Part shown: positions 6,609-12,963 of the stretch, in pieces
Layout of the letters: the number at the start of each line of letters is the position of its first letter
How positions within the stretch are numbered: position 1 is the stretch's first letter
NCBI GenBank assembly: GCA_946403615.1
Contig: CAMJAO010000015.1
Span: forward strand, 1 to 17,159
Origin: an uncultured Prevotellaceae bacterium
GTDB taxonomy: Bacteria; Bacteroidota; Bacteroidia; Bacteroidales; Bacteroidaceae
Direction: 5' to 3'
DNA length: 17,159 nt
Position numbers and translations under genes: made by a program
Notes under the pieces: model-generated
Seen by the model: the letters and a program-made list of their open reading frames with translations, nothing else
Told to the model about the DNA's origin: nothing
Database searches by the model: none

Positions 6609-8216
6609 TCAATACCCCGGGTTTTGTTTGTTGTTTGGATTGAGTGAGAGCACATTGCCGGGTATGGGGAAGACGGTGGTGTAGCGGTTGGACTCTCCCG
6701 GGGCTTGTGGACGCTGGTCGTAGGGCAGATGGAAACGGTCGAAGCGGATGAGGTCTTGCCGGCGCCATCCCTCCCAAGCCAGTTCCATGAGTCGCTCGTC
6801 GAGGATATTGTCGAGTGTGGCCTCGCGTAAAGGCATATTCGCTCGTTTGCGTATCATATTCAGGTATTCAGAACCGTCGTCGCCATTGCGTACTGCCGCT
6901 TCGGCCATCATCAACACGGCATCGGCATAGCGGAAAAGCACGATGTCATTGTCTTGCAGCAATCCGTCATTGAGCGCGGTGCGGTCGGTCTCATATTTCT
7001 TCATGCGTGCCCCGCCGGTCTTCTCAAAGGGCGTGCCCGTCATGTCGAGTTCCACTTCCAGCGGTTCGTAAACAAGCGGTTGGCCATTGTCGAGAGTGAC
7101 CTGAACTCCGTCAACATAAACGGTGCCGGCAAAGAAATTCTTGTCAAATCGCGTGTCCAACTCGTTTGTCCCGTAGCCGTATGTCTTCACGGTCGAGATG
7201 GTGGCGCAGGTGCCGTTTTCTGCAGCCATACCCAGCGCAGCACCATGGTTGTAATGGCGTGAGCGGAAGAGGTTTTTGAATTGATTGGTATAGAGATTTT
7301 TGTTCATGGGGATGACGAAAATATTCTCCTTCGACGATTCATTGCTAACGGCGAAATTGTCATATTCGTCCTTTTCCAGTTGATAACCGTTGCGCTCCAG
7401 TTCTTTGCACCAATAGATACAAGCCTGCCAAGTGTTGAGCTTCTGGCCGGCAATATCAAACATGATGGTTTTACCGTCGGGTCGTGATTCGTCGGTCCAG
7501 TCATTGTCGGTCCATATCTCAGCATTGAGGTTCATCTTTGCCAATAGGAAACAGACGACGGGCATGGTGATGCGTCCGTAATAATCGCCTTTCAGATTGC
7601 TGTGCTTTTCAGAGAGGTTGGGCTGCACGCTCATCAGTTCCTTATATATCAAGTCAAACAACTCTTTCCTTTCCACTTGCTCTGCTTGCGAGAAATCGAT
7701 GTCGGTGGATGTGATGTAAGGCACCCTGCCATAGAGGTCGAGCAGGTAGATGTAATACATGCATCGCAAGGCCCGTACTTCGGATGTGAGAAGCATATAC
7801 TGGTCGGGGTGCAGCAGATACTGGTATTTTTCCAACCGTTCGAGCGACAGGTTGCATAGTACAATCACCTTATACAGATATTTCCATGTGTCGCCGCTGG
7901 GCATGCACGATGCGGTCCAAGTGTGCAGGTACAATTCTTGCCACAATCCACCGTCAAACCAGTCACCGCCACGTGTAGGCAGCATTGCCTCGTCGGTGGT
8001 GAAGGTGCACAGGTCATAGACTCCCCTCGAGGTGCCTTGCAACCCTTGACTGTCGGCATTGCCGCCGATATAGTTGTAAAGTGTGGCCACGGCGTTCATA
8101 TACAGGCCGGACGCGTCGCCGAAGGCTTGTTCTTCTGTGAGTTGGTCATGTGGGTGCTCATCTAGGCAACTGCAGAAGAACAACAAACCGAAAAGATATA
8201 TTGACAGGTGTTTCAT
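6609..8216 (-). CDS. SusD/RagB-family nutrient-binding outer membrane lipoprotein
   Basis: The surface-exposed substrate-binding lid of a SusCD transporter, capturing glycans or other nutrients and handing them to SusC. The 535-residue length is typical. The lipoprotein signal ends at Cys17 (LFFCSCLDE), and the mature N-terminus LDEHPHDQLTEEQAF is SusD-like. The conserved TPR-region segment EVRALRCMYYIYLLDLYGRV (146-165) is present, as is MELAWEGWRRQDLIRF near the C-terminus. The protein closes with NPNNKQNPGY, the classic SusD ending. It starts 70 bases after the SusC stop with no promoter match between, so the two form an operon with SusC first. No regulator, surface glycan-binding protein or enzyme follows downstream. 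The substrate cannot be told from sequence. Confidence 0.97.
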   Translation of the reverse strand: MKHLSIYLFGLLFFCSCLDEHPHDQLTEEQAFGDASGLYMNAVATLYNYIGGNADSQGLQGTSRGVYDLCTFTTDEAMLPTRGGDWFDGGLWQELYLHTWTASCMPSGDTWKYLYKVIVLCNLSLERLEKYQYLLHPDQYMLLTSEVRALRCMYYIYLLDLYGRVPYITSTDIDFSQAEQVERKELFDLIYKELMSVQPNLSEKHSNLKGDYYGRITMPVVCFLLAKMNLNAEIWTDNDWTDESRPDGKTIMFDIAGQKLNTWQACIYWCKELERNGYQLEKDEYDNFAVSNESSKENIFVIPMNKNLYTNQFKNLFRSRHYNHGAALGMAAENGTCATISTVKTYGYGTNELDTRFDKNFFAGTVYVDGVQVTLDNGQPLVYEPLEVELDMTGTPFEKTGGARMKKYETDRTALNDGLLQDNDIVLFRYADAVLMMAEAAVRNGDDGSEYLNMIRKRANMPLREATLDNILDERLMELAWEGWRRQDLIRFDRFHLPYDQRPQAPGESNRYTTVFPIPGNVLSLNPNNKQNPGY

Positions 8217-8286
8217 CGTTTATGAAGGTAGAGAATTGGGTAAAGAGAGTCCTTTTTTGAGAATGTGGAAGTTTTAAGAGGGCTCC

Positions 8287-10965
8287 CTAGAATTGTATAC
8301 TTACCCCGAAACTGTAGGAGCGGTAAGGCGGATAGGAGCGTTTGTCGTCGATGCCGAGGGTGTTGTTGACCACATAACTGTTGATCATCGGAGTGAGACC
8401 GCTGTAACTGGTGATGGTGGCCAGATTGTTCACGCTGCATGACAACCTGAGCGAGTTGATATGGCGGATTTTTATCGGTACATACCATCCGATGGTCAGA
8501 TAGTCAAAATTGAGATAGTTGCCCGGTTCCAACCAGTAGTCGGTCACTTCTTGGTCATATATGTTTTTCTCCGGTGCCCCTTTCATTACATTATAGTCGG
8601 GAAATGACCCCATGTTCATGTAAGAGAGTGATGTGCCATTGTAGATTTTGTGTCCGAAAGCGCCGTTCATTTGCAGTGAGACATCAAAGTTTTTATATCT
8701 GAAACTGATGTTCGAGCCGAGTGTCATCTTCGGTGTGGCCTGTCCGGCTATATAACGGTCTTTTTCTTTGTCAGCGATGCCGTCGCCGTCCAAGTCGGCT
8801 ATCTCATAATAATTGGTACCGTCGCCATAGTCTTTCACTCCGGTGCAGTGGGGCAGGTAGAACACGCCAAGCGGTTGTCCGATGGCACGATAGACGATGT
8901 TGTTGTTACTGCCGTGGAAACCCGCGCCGTTGAGTTTACCGATGGGTGACATTTCGCCTCCTGACATATATTGACCTTGGTAGTAGCCCGACAATGAGAT
9001 GAGCTTGTTTTTCTGGAATGACATATTCACATTGATGTTCAACTCCATGTCGCGTTTCTCAATAGGCGTGACGCCAATACCCAACTCAAAACCGCTGTTG
9101 CTCATCGAACCCAGATTGGCCAACAGTTTGTCATAAGCAAAGGGCGGCACGCTCACATCGTAGAGGTAAAGCATGTCACGTGTCTTGGAATAATAATACT
9201 CGGCAGTCATGACGATGCGGTTGCGCCAGAGACCGAGGTCCATACCGACGTTGAAAGAGGAGCGTGTCTCCCATTTCAGGTCGGGGTTGGCGTTCTGCAC
9301 ATATCCCAATGTCACTGCCGTGGTGCCATAGACTGGCACGATGCCTGTGGGTTGAAGCAATTGCAGGGAGTTGTATGAGTCGATACCGCCGAGATTACCT
9401 GAAAGGCCTGAACCCGTTCTGAATTTCAACCGGCTGATGACCGGCATTTTTCTCATAAACGGTTCTTTCATCACATCCCATTCGAACGAGATGGAGGGGA
9501 AGAAACCCCAGCGGTCATTCTCACCTACCATTGAAGACCCGTCGGCACGGGCGGTGACATTTATCGTGTAACGGTCGAGCAATGTGTATTTCACACTTCC
9601 CATCCATGAGGCGAGTATGGGATTTTCCCAATCCGACCCCGTACCTCCGTATGGCCGTAGCGAACCTGCTTTCAGGTTGTCGTAGCCAAACTCATTGGTG
9701 GTAAACCCCCTGACCGTGGTGTAAAATCCCGACCTGTGGCTCTCCTGATATTCGCCTAGGGCAGTCAGATTCAGGTGGTGGATGCCCCATGTGTGCTGAT
9801 AATTGAGTGTCACGTTACCCAGCCAATCTTCAGTCTTTCGCTCTCCACGGTAGGCTTGTCCCTGTGCCCATACCCATGTGGGCAGGTATTGCTTGTTTTC
9901 AGTTGAATTGAAGGTGTAGGAGCCAAACAGTTTGAGTTTCAGGTCGCGGGTGATGTCAAAAGTAAAACCTATGTGTGTGTTGACATTCAGTATTTTTTCA
10001 TGGTCTTTCTCTTCCAGCAGTGCCATCGGGTGGCTGATTTGCGACGCGGAGGTGTTTTTCATCCATTCGCCCTCCATGGTTTGATAACTGGGAATTGTGG
10101 GGTTTTGCGCTGCCGCCGCATAAAACAGGCCTTGCTCGTCAAAGATATTCTTGTTTCTGTGTGAGGAACCGAACACACCGAGGTCGATTTTCAAAAGTCC
10201 GTCGAAAGCCTGTTGTGACAGGTCGAGTTTCGTCATGATGGAATTGAAATCATTGTTGCGTATCACCGTGTTGTTGTCCATCAGACCGATAGAGGCGCGA
10301 TAGTTGGAAGTCTCAGAACCTCCACTAAACGCCACATGGTGATTCTGCACCAGTCCTGTGCGCGTGATAGCGTCGCGGAAATTGGTGGCCGACCCACCAT
10401 CGAGATACGACAGTCCGAGACGTTGTGCGGTGGCGTTATATTCATACCGGTCGAGCATCTCGATATTTTTAAACACCGATTGGAAACCGATGTTGCCGTC
10501 ATAAGAAATATGAAACTGCCCGCCATGCCCTTTTTTCGTGGTCACCTGTATGACGCCCGATGCGCCGCGCGAACCGTATTGAGCGGTCTCGGCAGCGTTT
10601 TTCAAAATGGAGAAACTCTCGATGTCGGCCGGGTAGATACTGGAGAGTGTGGCGAGGTCAGACGACACGCCGTCGATGATGACCAAGGGGTCATTGCCTC
10701 CTGTGAGTGAGGTGGTGCCACGCACACGTACACTGGAGAGCATGGCCATGCGGTTTTCGCCGTTTGTCACATTCACACCTGCCGCCTGTCCGCTCAGTGC
10801 CGAGAGCGAATTGGTGACCAGTCCCTTGTTCATGCGGCTTTCCGTCACTTTATCTACCGAACCTGTCTGTATGAGAACCAAGGCAGTGCTGTCTTTTTCG
10901 GAAAATTGCGCCATGGCTGCAGCCACGGCAAGTGAAAAGACGGTTGTCAGGATGATTTTTTTCAT
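8287..10965 (-). CDS. SusC/RagA-type TonB-dependent outer membrane transporter, compact form
   Basis: The 892-residue outer-membrane channel partner of the downstream SusD. The ATG at 10965 is chosen: one codon upstream is TTG and an in-frame TAA lies four codons further, so no longer N-terminus exists. The signal peptide MKKIILTTVFSLAVAAAMA is cleaved near residue 19. The SusC plug follows almost at once: SALSGQAAGVNVTNGENRM (55-73), VRVRGTTSLTGGNDPLVIID (79-98), then ESFSILKNAAETAQYGSRG (116-134) and ASGVIQVTTKKG. The barrel ends with YSFGVSIQF, with the terminal aromatic residue used for outer-membrane assembly. Most SusC proteins (about 1000 residues or more) carry a carboxypeptidase-like domain before the plug; here it is missing. 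A promoter-like TAnnTTTG lies 30 bases upstream of the start. Confidence 0.96.
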   Translation of the reverse strand: MKKIILTTVFSLAVAAAMAQFSEKDSTALVLIQTGSVDKVTESRMNKGLVTNSLSALSGQAAGVNVTNGENRMAMLSSVRVRGTTSLTGGNDPLVIIDGVSSDLATLSSIYPADIESFSILKNAAETAQYGSRGASGVIQVTTKKGHGGQFHISYDGNIGFQSVFKNIEMLDRYEYNATAQRLGLSYLDGGSATNFRDAITRTGLVQNHHVAFSGGSETSNYRASIGLMDNNTVIRNNDFNSIMTKLDLSQQAFDGLLKIDLGVFGSSHRNKNIFDEQGLFYAAAAQNPTIPSYQTMEGEWMKNTSASQISHPMALLEEKDHEKILNVNTHIGFTFDITRDLKLKLFGSYTFNSTENKQYLPTWVWAQGQAYRGERKTEDWLGNVTLNYQHTWGIHHLNLTALGEYQESHRSGFYTTVRGFTTNEFGYDNLKAGSLRPYGGTGSDWENPILASWMGSVKYTLLDRYTINVTARADGSSMVGENDRWGFFPSISFEWDVMKEPFMRKMPVISRLKFRTGSGLSGNLGGIDSYNSLQLLQPTGIVPVYGTTAVTLGYVQNANPDLKWETRSSFNVGMDLGLWRNRIVMTAEYYYSKTRDMLYLYDVSVPPFAYDKLLANLGSMSNSGFELGIGVTPIEKRDMELNINVNMSFQKNKLISLSGYYQGQYMSGGEMSPIGKLNGAGFHGSNNNIVYRAIGQPLGVFYLPHCTGVKDYGDGTNYYEIADLDGDGIADKEKDRYIAGQATPKMTLGSNISFRYKNFDVSLQMNGAFGHKIYNGTSLSYMNMGSFPDYNVMKGAPEKNIYDQEVTDYWLEPGNYLNFDYLTIGWYVPIKIRHINSLRLSCSVNNLATITSYSGLTPMINSYVVNNTLGIDDKRSYPPYRSYSFGVSIQF

Positions 10966-10994
10966 CAAAAAATATCGTTATAAGATTCTGACTA

Positions 10995-11002
10995 CAAAAA
11001 TA
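10995..11002 (-). promoter_or_regulatory. Promoter -7 element for the susC-susD operon
   Basis: The minus strand reads TATTTTTG (TAnnTTTG), 30 bases before the susC ATG. It is followed by TAG, giving the 11-mer TATTTTTGTAG, which recurs in opposite orientation at 11068-11078. No perfect -33 TTTG is seen at the expected spacing. Confidence 0.55.
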
Positions 11003-11067
11003 CATATTATCTTGAACATTTGCATCATTTCTTGCCGATAATTTGTCGTCGGAGTTATTTCAATGTA

Positions 11068-11075
11068 TATTTTTG
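11068..11075 (+). promoter_or_regulatory. Orphan rightward promoter element upstream of susC
   Basis: TATTTTTG on the plus strand matches TAnnTTTG and shares the 11-mer TATTTTTGTAG with the susC promoter on the other strand. It points toward a region with no plausible plus-strand gene, ending in the hairpin at 11138-11172. The arrangement is back-to-back with the susC promoter, about 65 bases between the two elements. Confidence 0.4.
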
Positions 11076-11079
11076 TAGA

Positions 11080-11175
11080 AGATGTAGAATCGTGGTTACG
11101 GTCGCACATTCATAGTAACTTAGAGTCACATTTAACGACAAGAGGCACCACCCCATGGGCAGTGCCTCTTGTTAT
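11080..11175 (+). ncRNA. Candidate small RNA divergent from susC
   Basis: Inferred, not recognised: a transcript starting a few bases after the orphan element at 11068-11075 and ending at the 11-bp perfect hairpin (11138-11148 with 11162-11172) would be about 95 bases long. The segment has no convincing reading frame. The hairpin lacks a following T-run, which weakens the terminator reading. Bacteroides uses small RNAs beside susC genes to control glycan uptake, so the location is suggestive. No known RNA family was recognised. Confidence 0.25.
11138..11172. terminator. Perfect 11-bp hairpin, possible terminator of the FMN-binding gene
   Basis: acaagaggcac (11138-11148) pairs exactly with gtgcctcttgt (11162-11172) around a 13-base loop. 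It lies 41 bases downstream of the FMN-binding gene stop on the minus strand and also at the end of the possible rightward transcript. No T-run follows on either strand, so termination may be weak or the hairpin may serve as an RNA 3' end structure. Confidence 0.5.
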
Positions 11176-11212
11176 GAGTATGGGCTGATGAGCCTTGTAG
11201 TGCTTATAGGCC

Positions 11213-11617
11213 TTACTTGCGGTTTTTGAAATACTTCAGTCCGCGGCGAACATTTTCGATGACGGCTTTCGACGAGAGGGTCGCTCCGGTCACCACGTCA
11301 ACGGATGCAGTCTGTGCTTTGGCCACGGTCATGCCGTTCCATTTGTCGAGAAGATTCTTTTTCACTTTAGCAAAATAACGCGGTGTCTCGTCATTCGAGA
11401 GTGCTTCGATTTTCACAATCTTATTGCCTTGGATGTAAATCTTCACAGGAGTGATGTCGTTGTATCCTATCACATCCTTTGCCAAAGTGGTGGTGTTCAC
11501 CACAGTCATACCGCCTTCTTTTGTGATAATGTTATCCTTTCCGGGCATGGCGGCGGTCAGCGTGGCTGTCAGAGCGATGACGCAGAGAGCCACAGTCAAT
11601 AAAGTCATTTTTCTCAT
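11213..11617 (-). CDS. Small exported FMN-binding domain protein (RnfG/NqrC-type flavinylation motif)
   Basis: A 134-residue protein with a signal peptide (MRKMTLLTVALCVIALTATLTAA). The mature part is a single FMN-binding domain (PF04205 type). Near the C-terminus DVVTGATLSSKAVIENVRRG (107-126) contains the S/T-G-A-T pattern in which ApbE attaches FMN to a threonine by a phosphoester bond; Thr113 is the expected acceptor. In RnfG and NqrC the same domain carries electrons in the membrane-bound Na+/H+-pumping complexes, but those proteins are larger and have a transmembrane anchor that stays uncut. This one looks like a stand-alone periplasmic flavin electron carrier. Neither ApbE nor an Rnf/Nqr gene is in the window. 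It is divergent from the Ser/Thr kinase and has a TAnnTTTG element 39 bases before its ATG. Confidence 0.85.
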   Translation of the reverse strand: MRKMTLLTVALCVIALTATLTAAMPGKDNIITKEGGMTVVNTTTLAKDVIGYNDITPVKIYIQGNKIVKIEALSNDETPRYFAKVKKNLLDKWNGMTVAKAQTASVDVVTGATLSSKAVIENVRRGLKYFKNRK

Positions 11618-11656
11618 TTTTGTGCTAAAAATTGGGTTGTATTGTTATTTTCGTTG

Positions 11657-11664
11657 CAAATATA
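11657..11664 (-). promoter_or_regulatory. Promoter -7 element for the FMN-binding gene
   Basis: TATATTTG on the minus strand matches TAnnTTTG, 39 bases before the ATG at 11617. The only nearby TTTG (11678-11681, minus strand) is closer than the usual -33 spacing. It is back-to-back with the kinase promoter element, 23 bases apart. Confidence 0.5.
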
Positions 11665-11687
11665 GTGCATTTCTCTGCAAAAACTAC

Positions 11688-11695
11688 TAATTTTG
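11688..11695 (+). promoter_or_regulatory. Promoter -7 element for the Ser/Thr kinase
   Basis: TAATTTTG on the plus strand matches TAnnTTTG, 33 bases before the ATG at 11729. The presumed -33 elements of the two divergent promoters would overlap each other, so the two genes may influence one another's expression. Confidence 0.5.
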
Positions 11696-11728
11696 CCATG
11701 AAAATAATAATCATTAACTTTTTCACTA

Positions 11729-12907
11729 ATGTCTGAAACCGGATTGCTTGAGCCTACTCGTCTGTTACCAGTAGATACGGTCCTTCATGGCAAGTATCGT
11801 GTACAGCGATATCTGTCGTCGGGCGGATACGGCAACACCTATGCCGTGTCGTCGGTCGATTTCGGGCAACGTCTGGCTGTGAAAGAGTTTTTCATCCGTG
11901 GCGTGAATCACCGAGATACCGACCAACTGACCGTGAAGGTGAGCAACAGTGAGAACGTGTCGATGTTTGAGAAACAGTTAGCGAAGTTTAAGCGCGAGGC
12001 CGAACGCATCAGTTCGTTGCACAACGACCACATTGTGCGTGTGCATGACTGTTCCGAGGAGAACGGCACGGCCTATTATGTGATGGATTATATCGACGGG
12101 GAATCGCTGGATGCGCGTCTGACACGTATGCGCAAACCGCTCAGCGATGAGCAGGCGCGCCGTGTGCTCATGCAGTTGCTCGACGCTTTGCGCACCGTAC
12201 ATGCCCACGGCATCTGGCATCTCGACCTGAAACCCGCCAATGTGATGATTGACCAGGACAATCGTGTGCGTCTTATCGATTTTGGCGCTTCCAAACAAGC
12301 ACAGTCAGTCGAAGAGTCGATGTCGACCACGCTTTGTTATACGCGTGGCTATGCTCCGTCAGAGCAGATACGCATGCAGATTGACCGCTTCGGACCGTGG
12401 ACCGATCTTTATGCGCTGGGCGCAACGCTCTATCACCTGCTCACCTGCCACCGTCCGCCCGAGGTGGACAGCGACGAATATTCCGAGGCGGTGTTCCAAT
12501 TTCCCGAGAACGTGGGCGACACATTGCGCCATGTCGTTTTCTGGCTGATGCAACCGACCATTGCCCGCAGACCCAAGTCGGCCGATGAGGTTTTGTCGCT
12601 GCTGTCAGGAAAGGTTGTGCCGACGGATGTCGCCGACGGTTCGGAGAATTCGGAAAACGCGGAATCTCCTGAGAATGCGGATGCTCCGGGCGATGACCAT
12701 ATCCCTACCGTCAAGGCAGAGCCTTTGGAAACGCAGTTTCATAAGCGTGACAGTATGGTGAACCGCCGTCAACACATTTTGGCTGTCATCTGCATCATAG
12801 GAGCCCTTTTGCTCTTGGCCGCATGGCTTTTTTCCGAACATCTGAAGACCCTCCAGCCCGTGCGTAACGTAGATACCATCGTGATAGAGAAAAAGGCGGA
12901 TGTTTAG
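11729..12907 (+). CDS. Hanks-type Ser/Thr protein kinase with one membrane segment
   Basis: Phosphorylates Ser/Thr residues on unknown partners; the kinase domain is cytoplasmic. Of 392 residues, about 23-293 form the kinase: glycine loop SSGGYGNTY (30-38), ATP-binding Lys52 (LAVKEF), helix-C Glu90 (KREAERI), catalytic loop HLDLKPANVM with Asp166 and Asn171, DFG at 184-186 and GYAPSEQ in the activation-segment end. The catalytic loop has HLD instead of HRD, common in bacterial kinases of this kind. An acidic Glu/Asn/Ser-rich linker (304-335) leads to a transmembrane helix (about 349-367, LAVICIIGALLLLAAWLF), after which only about 24 residues remain, so there is no sensor domain outside. It is divergent from the FMN-binding gene with its own TAnnTTTG element, and 56 bases upstream of the GH43 gene. 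Confidence 0.95.
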   Translation: MSETGLLEPTRLLPVDTVLHGKYRVQRYLSSGGYGNTYAVSSVDFGQRLAVKEFFIRGVNHRDTDQLTVKVSNSENVSMFEKQLAKFKREAERISSLHNDHIVRVHDCSEENGTAYYVMDYIDGESLDARLTRMRKPLSDEQARRVLMQLLDALRTVHAHGIWHLDLKPANVMIDQDNRVRLIDFGASKQAQSVEESMSTTLCYTRGYAPSEQIRMQIDRFGPWTDLYALGATLYHLLTCHRPPEVDSDEYSEAVFQFPENVGDTLRHVVFWLMQPTIARRPKSADEVLSLLSGKVVPTDVADGSENSENAESPENADAPGDDHIPTVKAEPLETQFHKRDSMVNRRQHILAVICIIGALLLLAAWLFSEHLKTLQPVRNVDTIVIEKKADV

Positions 12908-12941
12908 GGCATGATGGAGAGGTTCTGGAGGTGCAACGTAT

Positions 12942-12948
12942 AAGGAGG
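12942..12948 (+). promoter_or_regulatory. Strong Shine-Dalgarno-like sequence before the GH43 gene
   Basis: aaggagg is complementary to the 16S rRNA 3' end, which is unusual in Bacteroidota, where starts are mostly A-rich without such a site. The spacer to the ATG at 12964 is 15 bases, longer than the usual 5-9, so its effect is uncertain. The in-frame GTG at 12931 lies before it and is therefore not favoured as the start. Confidence 0.45.
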
Positions 12949-12963
12949 AGTAACTATTCAAAA

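Noticed and set aside
11155..11229. A 24-codon plus-strand frame (ATG in the hairpin loop, hydrophobic peptide)
   Set aside because: It starts inside the hairpin, overlaps the end of the FMN-binding gene and has no ribosome-binding signal; more likely chance than a leader peptide.
12931..12963. Longer GH43 N-terminus from the GTG at 12931
   Set aside because: It would add 11 charged residues ahead of a clean signal peptide and places the Shine-Dalgarno-like site inside the coding region; the ATG at 12964 is better.
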